Positions 24,868-33,700 of a DNA stretch of 64,000 bases are shown piece by piece; position 1 is the first letter of the stretch; every line of letters starts with the position of its first letter. The notes under the pieces are model-generated. The model was not told the origin of the DNA, searched no databases, and saw only the letters and a list, made by a program, of their open reading frames with translations. Source of the stretch: Peribacillus simplex (lineage in GTDB: Bacteria; Bacillota; Bacilli; Bacillales; DSM-1321). A program made the translations under genes and the position numbers. The stretch is taken from assembly GCF_900156045.1 (NCBI RefSeq), contig NZ_FTMX01000001.1, positions 372,001 through 436,000 of the forward strand, written 5' to 3'.

Positions 24868-25416
24868 TTGGAAAAAAGAAAAGAAGTTTTTTCATGGATA
24901 AAGGCGATATTGATTGCAGTCATTCTAGCTTTTTTAATTCGAACGTATATTTTTGCACCGATTGTCGTGGACGGTGAGTCAATGATGCCGACTCTGCAAG
25001 ACCACGAGAGAATTGTTCTTACCAAGTTTGGAACGAATATTGATAATATAGACCGGTTTGATATTGTCGTTTTTCATGCAACGGTAGATAAAGATTATAT
25101 AAAAAGGGTTATCGGTCTGCCAGGTGACCATATTGAATATAAAGATGATACGCTTTATATTAATGGGAAAGCTTATGAAGAACCTTACTTGGACAAATAT
25201 AAGAATCAGATGGCAGGGGTGCCGCTGACTGAATCCTTCAAGCTAGAAGATTTAACAGGCAGCATGACAGTGCCGGAAGGCCAGTTGTTCCTTATGGGGG
25301 ACAATCGCCAAAATAGTTTGGATAGTCGTGAAATAGGCACGATTTCCGTCGATGAAATTGTAGGCAAGGCGAATCTAGTGTATTGGCCAATCAATGAAAT
25401 AAAGCTAGTTAATTAA
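24868..25416 (+). CDS. Type I signal peptidase (SipS/SipT-like)
   Basis: 182 residues. One N-terminal membrane anchor (about 10-30) is followed by the catalytic domain on the outer face. The Ser/Lys dyad is Ser38 in DGESMMPTL and Lys79 in DYIKRVIGLPGD. Box E, MGDNRQNSLDSR, is near 148. It removes signal peptides from exported pre-proteins. The start is TTG 24868 behind AGAGAGGGA. It is monocistronic, with a strong terminator downstream. Bacillus genomes usually carry several paralogues. Confidence 0.93.
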   Translation: MEKRKEVFSWIKAILIAVILAFLIRTYIFAPIVVDGESMMPTLQDHERIVLTKFGTNIDNIDRFDIVVFHATVDKDYIKRVIGLPGDHIEYKDDTLYINGKAYEEPYLDKYKNQMAGVPLTESFKLEDLTGSMTVPEGQLFLMGDNRQNSLDSREIGTISVDEIVGKANLVYWPINEIKLVN

Positions 25417-25420
25417 GAAG

Positions 25421-25450
25421 AAGCGGACTCAGGTATAGAGTCCGCTTTAT
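25421..25450 (+). terminator. Terminator after signal peptidase I
   Basis: AAGCGGACTC (25421-25430) pairs with GAGTCCGCTT (25438-25447), followed by TATTGTTG. Confidence 0.85.
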
Positions 25451-25677
25451 TGTTGCCGTTTTTTCATTTCCGTAAAGAGGAAACTTCGATTAGCATGATC
25501 ATACAGGCATTTCAACAAAAAACGTGTCCATTCTTCTTTTTTTTCTATTTTTTTTATGAAAATCCACTCATTTGGGTTAAATTAGGTTATCCTATTAAAA
25601 AGGAGTAATCACGTTACCCAGGCCCGCATAAGAAAATGGATTACTTTAAAATAGGGTGCTGAGATGGAGTACTTTAG

Positions 25678-26163
25678 ATGGATATAGTAAAAGATTTAAT
25701 ATCAAACTATGGTTATTTTGCGATATATGGACTGTTGGCCATTGGGATTATTGGCTTGCCGGTACCTGATGAGTTCATGATGACTTTTGTCGGCTATTTG
25801 TCATCCATTTCCGTTTTGAATGTCCAGGGAGCATTCCTTGTCAGTTTCCTTGGGTCGATATCCGGGATGCTTGTCAGTTATTTCATCGGAAAAAAGGTGG
25901 GGAAGCCTTTTTTGAGGAAGCATGGCAAGTGGATTAAAATGACCCCCGCGAGGTTGGAGAGATTGGAGCAATGGTTCAATAAATACGGTCCTTGGACCAT
26001 TATCATAGCCTATTTCATCCCAGGAGTCCGTCACTTCGCCAGTTACATTTCCGGGATGAATGGAATGGGGAAACGAAAGTACTTTATCTTTGCAGGAGCA
26101 GGGGCTTTCAGCTGGTGTTTGGTATTTACGACTTTTGGTTATTTCATTGGTGTTTTAACGTAA
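25678..26163 (+). CDS. DedA-family membrane protein
   Basis: 161 residues, shorter than the usual 200 or so. It has the DedA/SNARE-associated core: GLPVPDEFMM near residue 27, the re-entrant GSISGMLVSYFIGKKVGKPF, and YFIPGVRHFASYISGMNGM near 112-131. The final membrane helix is truncated at FIGVLT. DedA proteins act in membrane homeostasis and lipid or drug tolerance; some are lipid flippases. The start is ATG 25678 with GGAG a few bases upstream. It converges with the SDR gene across a shared hairpin. Confidence 0.85.
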   Translation: MDIVKDLISNYGYFAIYGLLAIGIIGLPVPDEFMMTFVGYLSSISVLNVQGAFLVSFLGSISGMLVSYFIGKKVGKPFLRKHGKWIKMTPARLERLEQWFNKYGPWTIIIAYFIPGVRHFASYISGMNGMGKRKYFIFAGAGAFSWCLVFTTFGYFIGVLT

Positions 26164-26200
26164 CTCATTTCAACTTACCAAATTTCTTTATTGGAATCAG

Positions 26201-26236
26201 AAAATCCCGTTTCTGGATCTTTAGAAACGGGATTTT
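26201..26236. terminator. Bidirectional terminator between DedA and SDR genes
   Basis: AAAATCCCGTTTCT (26201-26214) pairs perfectly with AGAAACGGGATTTT (26223-26236). A-tract and T-tract ends allow use on both strands. Confidence 0.88.
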
Positions 26237-26255
26237 CCATTTCTTCTGCCTATAA

Positions 26256-26990
26256 TTATTGAGCTGAGTATCCGCCGTCGATGACAAGCTCTGCACCAGT
26301 TACATATGAAGCTTCATCGGATGCTAGATAAAGCACGGCATTTGCAATATCCGCCGGCTGACCTAAACGTTGTAATGGAGTTGCTTTGATCATTTGGTTG
26401 ACTAACTCTTTTGACTCTTCTAATTTTTGAGTCATTGGTGTTTCGATGATACCAGGGAATACGGCATTGACACGGACGCCCATGCGGCCATATTGCGTTG
26501 CGGCAGCCTTGGAAATAGCACGAACGGCACCTTTTGAAGCTGAGTAAGAGTTTAAGCCCATTCCGATTTGAGCGGTGAAGGAAGAAATGTTTACAACTGC
26601 GCCTTTACCTTCTTTAGCCATGTGAGGAACAACGTGTTTCATTCCAAGGAATGGTCCAAATCCATTGATGCTTAACATTAGCTGCCAATCGGCCAATGTT
26701 GTATCGTTGATGCCTTTTTCTGTTGAGATACCGGCATTGTTTACCAAAATGTCGATTTTGCCAAATTTAGCGATAACTTCGTCCGTCACCTTTTTCCAGC
26801 TTTCGTCTGAAGATACATCAAGTACAGTTCCATGGACATTATCCAGTTCATTCACAACAGCTACAGCTTTTTCATTGATATCAGCAGCAATGACTTGTGC
26901 TCCTTCTTTTGTGAATAGGTCTACCATTTTCTTGCCCATACCAGATGCTCCGCCAGTGATAATGGCCACTTTATCAGTTAATCTTCCCAT
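26256..26990 (-). CDS. Short-chain dehydrogenase/reductase
   Basis: 244 residues. Cofactor motif TGGASGMGKKM at about 12-22, NNAGIS at about 86, Ser in NISSFTAQIG and Tyr-x3-Lys in YSASKGAVRA, and C-terminal LVIDGGYSAQ. The DINE after beta-2 suggests NAD(H). The substrate is unknown. On the minus strand AGGAG precedes two consecutive ATGs; the second (26990) has 8-base spacing and is chosen, while 26993 would add one Met. Confidence 0.9.
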   Translation of the reverse strand: MGRLTDKVAIITGGASGMGKKMVDLFTKEGAQVIAADINEKAVAVVNELDNVHGTVLDVSSDESWKKVTDEVIAKFGKIDILVNNAGISTEKGINDTTLADWQLMLSINGFGPFLGMKHVVPHMAKEGKGAVVNISSFTAQIGMGLNSYSASKGAVRAISKAAATQYGRMGVRVNAVFPGIIETPMTQKLEESKELVNQMIKATPLQRLGQPADIANAVLYLASDEASYVTGAELVIDGGYSAQ

Positions 26991-27456
26991 CATGATCACT
27001 CCTAATTAGTTGTTATAACGATGAATATATGTTCAAGCATGGTTCAAAAGTAATATTATCAACGAGCAATACTATAACTCCTTCGGAAATCCGTCAAGCA
27101 TTTTATTTTCCGGCTTCCGAATTTCCTTTTTCTTGCTGGATAAAAAGTGCATGAATGCCTGTGGAAAAAATGGACTTCCCATAACTGATGCTGGTTGAAA
27201 GCAGTATCAATCTTTCAATCTTCTAATATTGAAACCGTAAATTATCAATATCCAAAATAGTTTTACCCGTTCTATTTGAAACAATTCACAAGTAATCTTG
27301 TAGAGGCATCTCATGCATGTCGGGTGCACCATATGTTCAATTCTAGTGATTAAAATTGAACACTGCAATCTTTTTGTACTTTGAATACAAATTTTTATAA
27401 CGTCATTCCAATTCTGACTTTTCAGAACTTTTATGTACATAGGAGGTCATCATTTT
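26991..27456. other. Intergenic region with inverted repeat and AT-rich hairpin upstream of the MATE gene
   Basis: No gene is supported. TGTTCAATT (27334-27342) and AATTGAACA (27354-27362) form a perfect 9-bp inverted repeat with an 11-base spacer. TTTGTA (27373-27378) and TACAAA (27386-27391) follow with a TTTTT tail. The pair could be an operator and a weak attenuator for the MATE exporter; no known regulator is implied by the sequence. Confidence 0.4.
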
Positions 27457-28794
27457 ATGAATAACAGAATGTATCTTTCCTTGGCCATCCCGCTTACGAT
27501 TTCGACGATGAGTACGCCCTTGCTCGGTGCGGTCGATACGGCTGTGGTTGGAAAGTTGAGTGATCCCGCTTATATTGGCGGGGTGGCTGTCGGAACGATA
27601 ATTTTTAATACGATGTATTGGCTTTTTGGTTTTCTGCGGGTCAGTACATCTGCCTTTGCTGCACAAGCGGAGGGGGCACGGGATGAAAAGCAAAGCCTGA
27701 TGGCCTTGATTCGGCCTTTTTTCATTGCAGCGATCATCGGCCTGCTTTTTATCGTGATCCAAAAACCCATTTTGAATATCTCGTTAGGTGCAATCGGTCC
27801 GGATTCGGACGTTTCCGCCTTCGCCGCAGATTATTTCGGCATCAGGATATGGGGTGCACCTTTTGCATTATTGAACTATGTCATCTTAGGCTGGTTAATC
27901 GGGAAATCCAGGATAAAAACATCTTTGTTCATTCAAGTTTTCATGAATGTGATCAATATTGTCTTATGCCTCGTTTTTGTAAATGGCTTTTCGTGGTCTG
28001 TATCAGGGGTTGCTGCCGCTTCATTGATATCAGAGATTTCCGCTTTTTTGCTGGGCCTATGGGTCATCCGGAAAGCGGTTAACGTACCGGATTCATTTTC
28101 ATTCCGGGAGGGGTTCGATCGGGCTTCCTTGAAAAAAATGATGGTGGTCAACAGGGATTTATTCATCAGGACCATTTGCCTGATCACGGTTTTCAATCTT
28201 TTTACGGCCAAGGGAGCCACTTTCGGGACAGAGACACTGGCGGCCAATGCCGTACTCATTCAAATCCATTACCTGATGGCCTATTGCTTTGATGGCTTCG
28301 CGAACGCGTCGAGTCTTCTGGTCGGGAAGGCGATTGGTTCGAGAGATATAAACCTTTATAAAAAAACACTCTCACTATCGGCGCGGTGGGGCTTGTATGC
28401 TTCGTTCATACTTGCCGCATCTTACTATCTATTCAGCGATAGGGTCATTCTCCTTTTCACGGACATTCCCGGCGTCATCGAACTTGCCCATGAATATGGA
28501 CTTTGGATAGTCCTATTCCCATTCAGTGCCTTTATCGGACTCATTTTTTATGGAGTGTTTACCGGTGCCACAGAAGCCGTTCCAGTAAGGAACTCAATGC
28601 TCCTTGCACTATTCGCTTTTCTACTTGTCCAATTCACAGCGGTCAGCAATCATGGCAATCATGGATTATGGCTTGCATTCCTGGCTTTCAGTTTAGGGCG
28701 TTCCGTATTTTTAGCTCTATACATCCCAAGGCTGAACCGAAAAGTGGCAAAGCTTATGGATGCCGATAGTCTAATGAAATCATCTTCTTTTTAA
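27457..28794 (+). CDS. MATE-family efflux transporter (DinF-like)
   Basis: 445 residues, twelve membrane helices in two homologous halves. The N-terminal half has IPLTISTMSTPLLGAVDTAVVGK (seen in part as PLLGAVDTAVVGKL) and RVSTSAFAAQAEGA, typical of the DinF branch. The second half has TETLAANAVLIQIHYLM and FANASSLLVGKAIGSRD. It exports organic compounds in exchange for Na+ or H+; the substrate is unknown. ATG 27457 follows AGGAGGT with 9-base spacing. No terminator follows; instead a MITE-like element begins 5 bases after the stop, and the stop codon lies in its flanking direct repeat. Confidence 0.9.
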   Translation: MNNRMYLSLAIPLTISTMSTPLLGAVDTAVVGKLSDPAYIGGVAVGTIIFNTMYWLFGFLRVSTSAFAAQAEGARDEKQSLMALIRPFFIAAIIGLLFIVIQKPILNISLGAIGPDSDVSAFAADYFGIRIWGAPFALLNYVILGWLIGKSRIKTSLFIQVFMNVINIVLCLVFVNGFSWSVSGVAAASLISEISAFLLGLWVIRKAVNVPDSFSFREGFDRASLKKMMVVNRDLFIRTICLITVFNLFTAKGATFGTETLAANAVLIQIHYLMAYCFDGFANASSLLVGKAIGSRDINLYKKTLSLSARWGLYASFILAASYYLFSDRVILLFTDIPGVIELAHEYGLWIVLFPFSAFIGLIFYGVFTGATEAVPVRNSMLLALFAFLLVQFTAVSNHGNHGLWLAFLAFSLGRSVFLALYIPRLNRKVAKLMDADSLMKSSSF

Positions 28795-28799
28795 TAAAA

Positions 28800-29014
28800 G
28801 CTCTTTTCGTAAAGATTGTTTTTAAAACGAAACGATTTAAGGTTGATTGGAGCGGAAGTGCGAGACTCCTGCGGGAGCAGCGGGACAGGTGAGACCCCAC
28901 AGGCGTTAACGCCGAGGAGGCTCACCGCCCGCCCCGCGGAAAGCGAGCGATGGAGGGGAAATCAACCACACCGCATTTCTTGGTGAATAGCAACAAAGTA
29001 TACGAAAACAGCCT
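28800..29014 (+). mobile_element. MITE-like element copy 2 (full length)
   Basis: About 215 bp. Flanked by TAATAAAA at 28792-28799 and 29015-29022 (the match extends to TTAATAAAAG). The left copy contains the MATE stop codon. The ends are imperfect inverted repeats: GCTCTTTTCGTAAAG at the left, and the complement of CGAAAACAGCCT at the right. Inside are GGTTGATT/AATCAACC, CTCCTGCGGGAG, GGTGAG/CTCACC enclosing GGCGTTAACGCC, so the RNA or single strand should fold strongly. No transposase gene is present. Confidence 0.85.
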
Positions 29015-29171
29015 TAATAAAAGAGGATGTTTTTTTAAAAATGCAGGGAATTTTCGGTAGTTTGATGTTGGCGATAATACGGGAATACGAAGAATAGGTA
29101 GCAACGCTTGGCGAATCAGGTAGTAAAAGTGATAAAATGAAAAATATATATAAAAGAGGAGTTGTCGTATT

Positions 29172-30584
29172 TTGAGTGAATTGAATTGGCGAGAAGAAGT
29201 TGAAAAACGGAAAATGGACTTATTACTGGACACACAAAACTTATTGAAAATAAAAAGTGTATTGGATGAAGAAGATCCGACAGAGGAGGCCCCATTCGGT
29301 AAAGGTGTGAAGGAAGCGCTTGATTTCATGCTTCAATTAGGCGAAAAAGACGGTTTTACTGTTAAGAATGTCGATAATGTCGCTGGTCATATCGAAATGG
29401 GTGAAGGCGAGGAGTTAATCGGGATATTATGCCATGTCGACGTGGTACCTGAGGGAGATGGCTGGAGTTCGGATCCGTTCGGTGCTGAAATCCGCAATGG
29501 CCGCATATATGCTCGCGGGGCAATCGATGATAAAGGGCCGACGATGGCTGCCTATCATGCGATGAAGCTGGTCCGGGAGCTAGGAGAACCTTTGAACAAA
29601 CGTGTGAGGATGATCATTGGAACCGATGAAGAATCGAACTGGCGCTGCGTTGACCGGTACTTTGAAGTGGAGGAAATGCCCTCGATCGGCTTCGCACCAG
29701 ATGCTGACTTCCCGATCATCAGTGCGGAAAAAGGAATCTGGGATTTCTCGGTTATACACCCTGCCGATGCAGGAAATGGCACGAACTCTGAAGTGAATGT
29801 TATGGAATTTTCTTCAGGTCGAAGGACGAATATGGTACCGGATTTTGCTACGGCCATTGTGGAAGCGGCCAACCCTGCTGAAGTGGCGGCAAACTATCAG
29901 GATTATTTGCAAAAATACTCATTGAGGGGCCAAGCAGTTCCGCAAAAAAATCAAGTGCTGCTTGAAATGATCGGTGTCTCGGCACACGCGATGGAACCGA
30001 AAAATGGAAAGAATGCAGGTCTGCATTTAGCCGTATTTTTAGCTGATCTTACTCTTGATCCGCATGCGAAAGCCTACTTCACTTTCGTAAAGGATCGTTT
30101 GTTTGAAGATTCCCGCGGAAATAATTTGGGTGTGGCTTATTCGGATGAGCAAACAGGGGAATTGACGGTCAATGCCGGCGTTTTCAATTATTCTAAACAA
30201 GGTGACAGCTCGATTGGTTTCAGCATGCGTTATCCGGTGACGTTTGAGTGGGAACAGCAAAAGGCGGCATTGGAGGAAAGACTTGCGGCATATAATTTGA
30301 AAGTGAAGACCAATTCGCATTCAACTCCACATTTTGTGGCCAGTGAAAGCTTCTTGATCAAGACGCTGCAGGAAGTTTATGAAGCGGAGACAGGTGATAA
30401 AGCTGAACTCCTTTCGATTGGCGGCGGCACATACGCCCGTTCATTGAAAGAAGGCGTTGCATTTGGCCCGCTTTTCCCTGGAAGCGAAGACATTGCACAT
30501 CAGAAAGATGAATATATTGATATTGAAGATATGCTTAAGGCTACGTCCATTTATGCACGTGCCATTCATGAATTGGCTAAATAA
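29172..30584 (+). CDS. PepV/YtjP-like M20 dipeptidase
   Basis: 470 residues. Zinc-peptidase motifs: CHVDVVPEGDGW near 85, GAIDDKGPTMAA near 115 with the bridging Asp, GTDEESNWRC near 152 with the catalytic Glu, APDADFPI near 175, and FPGSEDIAHQKDEYI near 438. It hydrolyses dipeptides in the cytoplasm. The start is TTG 29172, with GAGGAG about 11 bases upstream. It is followed 22 bases later by dat, the arrangement seen in several Bacillus species. Confidence 0.9.
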   Translation: MSELNWREEVEKRKMDLLLDTQNLLKIKSVLDEEDPTEEAPFGKGVKEALDFMLQLGEKDGFTVKNVDNVAGHIEMGEGEELIGILCHVDVVPEGDGWSSDPFGAEIRNGRIYARGAIDDKGPTMAAYHAMKLVRELGEPLNKRVRMIIGTDEESNWRCVDRYFEVEEMPSIGFAPDADFPIISAEKGIWDFSVIHPADAGNGTNSEVNVMEFSSGRRTNMVPDFATAIVEAANPAEVAANYQDYLQKYSLRGQAVPQKNQVLLEMIGVSAHAMEPKNGKNAGLHLAVFLADLTLDPHAKAYFTFVKDRLFEDSRGNNLGVAYSDEQTGELTVNAGVFNYSKQGDSSIGFSMRYPVTFEWEQQKAALEERLAAYNLKVKTNSHSTPHFVASESFLIKTLQEVYEAETGDKAELLSIGGGTYARSLKEGVAFGPLFPGSEDIAHQKDEYIDIEDMLKATSIYARAIHELAK

Positions 30585-30605
30585 GAGGCAAAGAGGGAGA
30601 AAGAC

Positions 30606-31460
30606 ATGGGGAAAATCATTTTTAACGGCGACCTAAAAAGCAGGTCCGAAGTAAAGGTAGATATTGAAGACCGGGGATATCAATTCGGAGATGGCGTCTA
30701 TGAAGTCATCCGGGTTTATAATGGCGAATTATTTGCGGGGGACATGCACCTGAACCGGCTGATGGACAGTGCGAAGTTGATACAGATGAAAGTTGCCTTT
30801 ACTGCAGCGGAAATCAAAACCCGCATGGAAGAGCTGATCGCTGAAGATCAACTGAAGGACGGTATCGTCTATATGCAGCTGACAAGGGGCGTATCTCCGC
30901 GTACACACTCATTTCCAACGGCTGAGGTGGAACCGGTCTTTGTTGCCTATACCAAGGAAATTCCTTATACAGGAAAAAACAAGCCAGGGGTCAAGGCAGT
31001 GACCACCGACGATATACGCTGGCTGCGCTGTAATATCAAGAGCTTGAATCTACTGGGTAATATAATGGCTAAACAGCAAGCGGTAGAGGCCGGCTGTGAT
31101 GAAGCGATCCAGCATCGTGATGGTACGGTGACGGAGGGAAGTTCGTCCAATGTCTCAATCGTGGTGGATGGCCTACTTAAAACGCATCCGGCCACAAACT
31201 TGATCCTGAATGGAATTACCCGTCAGGTGATGCTGAAACTTTGCGCTGATCATGGGATTCCATATGTCGAGGAGGCCTTCACCGTCGAGGAAATGATGGC
31301 AGCCGATGAAGTCCTTTATACAAGCACAAGCGTCGAAGTGACACCAATTATTAATATCGATGGCCAATCGATTGCAGCCGGGGAACCCGGTCCGATAACC
31401 AAAAGACTGCAAAAACTGTTTTCCGAGGAAATCGAGAAGCAATGCGGTTCCGTTAAATAG
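30606..31460 (+). CDS. dat: D-amino-acid aminotransferase
   Basis: 284 residues, fold-type IV PLP enzyme. It interconverts D-alanine and D-glutamate, feeding peptidoglycan. The PLP lysine is in CNIKSLNLLGNIMAKQ near 145; VYEVIRVYNGELF near 32 and EGSSSNVSIV near 178 are typical. AAGAGGGAGAAAG precedes ATG 30606. It forms an operon with the upstream dipeptidase, a pairing consistent with cell-wall peptide recycling. A terminator follows. Confidence 0.93.
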   Translation: MGKIIFNGDLKSRSEVKVDIEDRGYQFGDGVYEVIRVYNGELFAGDMHLNRLMDSAKLIQMKVAFTAAEIKTRMEELIAEDQLKDGIVYMQLTRGVSPRTHSFPTAEVEPVFVAYTKEIPYTGKNKPGVKAVTTDDIRWLRCNIKSLNLLGNIMAKQQAVEAGCDEAIQHRDGTVTEGSSSNVSIVVDGLLKTHPATNLILNGITRQVMLKLCADHGIPYVEEAFTVEEMMAADEVLYTSTSVEVTPIINIDGQSIAAGEPGPITKRLQKLFSEEIEKQCGSVK

Positions 31461-31462
31461 AT

Positions 31463-31500
31463 AAAACCCCCTTTGCCACTATTGGCAAAGGGGTTTTTAT
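31463..31500 (+). terminator. Terminator after dat
   Basis: AAAACCCCCTTTGCC (31463-31477) pairs with GGCAAAGGGGTTTT (31484-31497), followed by TAT. Confidence 0.9.
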
Positions 31501-31630
31501 CTTTGTAGCCGGAAGCGGATGCCATCACCGAATCCCCGTTTACGTTAATTACATCTTTTTGCAATCATCTCTTTTTGACATTTTCAAGAACCAGGAATAT
31601 ACTTGCTAATAACCTAAAAAGTTTACCTGT

Positions 31631-31649
31631 CGCAACAATTTGAGTTGCG
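31631..31649. promoter_or_regulatory. Dyad in the mntH leader
   Basis: CGCAAC (31631-31636) and GTTGCG (31644-31649) form a perfect 6-bp dyad 24 bases before the mntH start. It does not resemble the MntR consensus I know, so it may be an mRNA hairpin or another operator. Confidence 0.35.
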
Positions 31650-31672
31650 TGTAAAAAGGAGTTGAAATAGAT

Positions 31673-32911
31673 ATGTCCGATGTGTTGCATCAATCTTCTT
31701 CAAGAGGAATAAAAAAACTGCTTCCCTATCTAGGGCCTGCCTTTATAGCGGCTGTGGCCTATATTGATCCAGGGAATTATGCGACCAATATTACAGCCGG
31801 ATCAAAATATGGCTATACGTTATTATGGGTTATCTTCGCATCCAATTTAATGGCTGTGCTAATCCAATCACTATCAGCTAAATTGGGGATAGCCACTGGA
31901 AAGAACCTTCCAGAGCTATGCAGGGAAAGATTTTCGAAAAAAACATCTTTCTTATTATGGATTCAGGCCGAAGCCGTTATAATGGCAACCGACCTAGCTG
32001 AATTCATAGGAGCTGCACTAGGGATTTATTTGCTATTTGACTTACCGCTTATCACTTCGGCAATAATTGCAGCGATTGGTTCCTTTGCCATTCTCGAATT
32101 CCAGCGCAGGGGTTATCGAACATTCGAAGCTCTGATCACGGTCATGATATTTGTCGTTGTGATAGCATTTGGTGCTCAAGTTTTTTATGCAAAACCTGAC
32201 ACTTCAGCCGTTGTATTAGGACTCTTCACTCCAAAGTTTGAGGGAGTGGACAGTATTTTACTATCGGCCGGTATGCTTGGAGCCACAGTTATGCCACATG
32301 CGATCTACCTTCATTCTTCTTTGACTCAAAGAAGAATAGTCGGAAAAAACGATTTGGAAAGAAAAAGGATTTATCGTTTTGAGCTAATTGACATTGTCAT
32401 CGCCATGTTGATTGCAGGCGCGATCAATGCCGCCATGGTCATAGTTTCAGCTGCCCTATTTCATAAGAATGGAATACTTGTAGAGGACTTGGATGTTGCC
32501 TATCAACAATTCGGTGCGATGCTTGGACCATCAGTCGCGATGTTCTTTGGAATAGGATTATTATTTGCCGGTTTATCCAGCTCATCCGTTGGTGTAATGA
32601 CAGGTGATGTAGTCATGCAAGGATTCATTAAAAGGCATATACCGATTTATTTAAGAAGGGTCATTACCACCGTTCCGCCCCTGCTCATAATATTATGGGG
32701 AGTGAACCCATCCAAAGCACTTGTTATGAGCCAAATTGTACTCTCGTTCGGCATCGCGTTTGCCTTAGTGCCATTGATCATGTTTACAAGCAATGAAAAA
32801 ATCATGGGCAGCCTGGTAAACCATAAAATCACCTCGGGCATCGCATGGCTTATAGCTGTACTTATCATTGGACTGAACTTGTTCCTGCTGTACGAAACAC
32901 TGTTCAGCTAA
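31673..32911 (+). CDS. mntH: NRAMP-family manganese/divalent-metal transporter MntH
   Basis: 412 residues, eleven membrane helices. Signature motifs are DPGNYATNITAGSKYGY in the first helix (metal ligands Asp and Asn) and MPHAIYLHSSL in the sixth helix (Met and His). It imports Mn2+ and related ions with protons. AAAAAGGAG precedes ATG 31673. In B. subtilis mntH is repressed by MntR; I see no clear MntR box here. A strong terminator follows. Confidence 0.93.
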   Translation: MSDVLHQSSSRGIKKLLPYLGPAFIAAVAYIDPGNYATNITAGSKYGYTLLWVIFASNLMAVLIQSLSAKLGIATGKNLPELCRERFSKKTSFLLWIQAEAVIMATDLAEFIGAALGIYLLFDLPLITSAIIAAIGSFAILEFQRRGYRTFEALITVMIFVVVIAFGAQVFYAKPDTSAVVLGLFTPKFEGVDSILLSAGMLGATVMPHAIYLHSSLTQRRIVGKNDLERKRIYRFELIDIVIAMLIAGAINAAMVIVSAALFHKNGILVEDLDVAYQQFGAMLGPSVAMFFGIGLLFAGLSSSSVGVMTGDVVMQGFIKRHIPIYLRRVITTVPPLLIILWGVNPSKALVMSQIVLSFGIAFALVPLIMFTSNEKIMGSLVNHKITSGIAWLIAVLIIGLNLFLLYETLFS

Positions 32912-32926
32912 AAGAAGAAATGTCAG

Positions 32927-32956
32927 GAAAGGACCAATTTTTTGGTCCTTTTTTAT
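32927..32956 (+). terminator. Terminator after mntH
   Basis: AAAGGACCAA (32927-32936) and TTGGTCCTTT (32941-32950) around TTTT, followed by TTTTATTTT. Confidence 0.92.
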
Positions 32957-33115
32957 TTTATTCTTGCTGTATTTTTCGTTTTATGCGACCCTTCGTTCAT
33001 AGTATGGTAGATTGGGAATGTTCCTGAAGGAGGGAATATTTATTAGGAAGCCCAGGAAAAGGTATATGCAATGGGGATTATGGTAAAATTAAAGGGAAAA
33101 CAGGAAGGAATGTAA

Positions 33116-33679
33116 GTGACCATGAATACTCATTTTTTCTTTGCTTTAGTATTGCCTGATGATATTAAGGCTTATTTATATGCTGTTACGGAACAAATAA
33201 AGCAAGACTTTCCATTTAAGAAATGGCTGCATCCAGCCGATTATCATATTACGATGGCATTTTTGGGCAATGCTCCCGATACATTGAAAGAGGATGCTTT
33301 GAGGCGTGTGGAAAACGAGCTTGCCAATGAGGCCTCATTCGGCTTGGAACTCGGCGATATCGGCGGTTTTGGCAAGAGTGAGAGTCCAAGGATCCTTTGG
33401 GCAGGCGTCAAGCAGCAAGAAAGGCTTTTTTCCATTCAAAGGAAAGTCTATAATTCTTGTATCGAAGCAGGTTTTGAACTTGATAAAAAGCCGTTTAAGC
33501 CTCATATTACGCTTGCAAGAAAATTCGAGGGGGATAGTCCCTTTTCGTTGGAGAGCGTTCGCCAGATAGCGAATTTGGAGGATAAGCATTTTGAGGCAGT
33601 TCAGGTTGCGTTATATCAAACACATCTTGGAGCTTCCCCTTCATATGAAAAGATTTTCACGATAAACCTTCAAAAATAG
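33116..33679 (+). CDS. ytlP: RNA 2',3'-cyclic phosphodiesterase (ThpR/YtlP-like)
   Basis: 187 residues, 2H phosphoesterase. The two HxT motifs are DYHITMAFLG near 41-50 and KPHITLARKF near 127-136. The family opens 2',3'-cyclic phosphates on RNA (and shows 2'-5' ligase activity in vitro). The start is GTG 33116 with AGGAAGG 7 bases upstream; ATG 33122 would drop two residues and is badly spaced. It begins a three-gene run with ytlQ and ytlR, as in B. subtilis. Confidence 0.88.
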   Translation: MTMNTHFFFALVLPDDIKAYLYAVTEQIKQDFPFKKWLHPADYHITMAFLGNAPDTLKEDALRRVENELANEASFGLELGDIGGFGKSESPRILWAGVKQQERLFSIQRKVYNSCIEAGFELDKKPFKPHITLARKFEGDSPFSLESVRQIANLEDKHFEAVQVALYQTHLGASPSYEKIFTINLQK

Positions 33680-33700
33680 AGAGAAATGGGTGGTGGTCGA

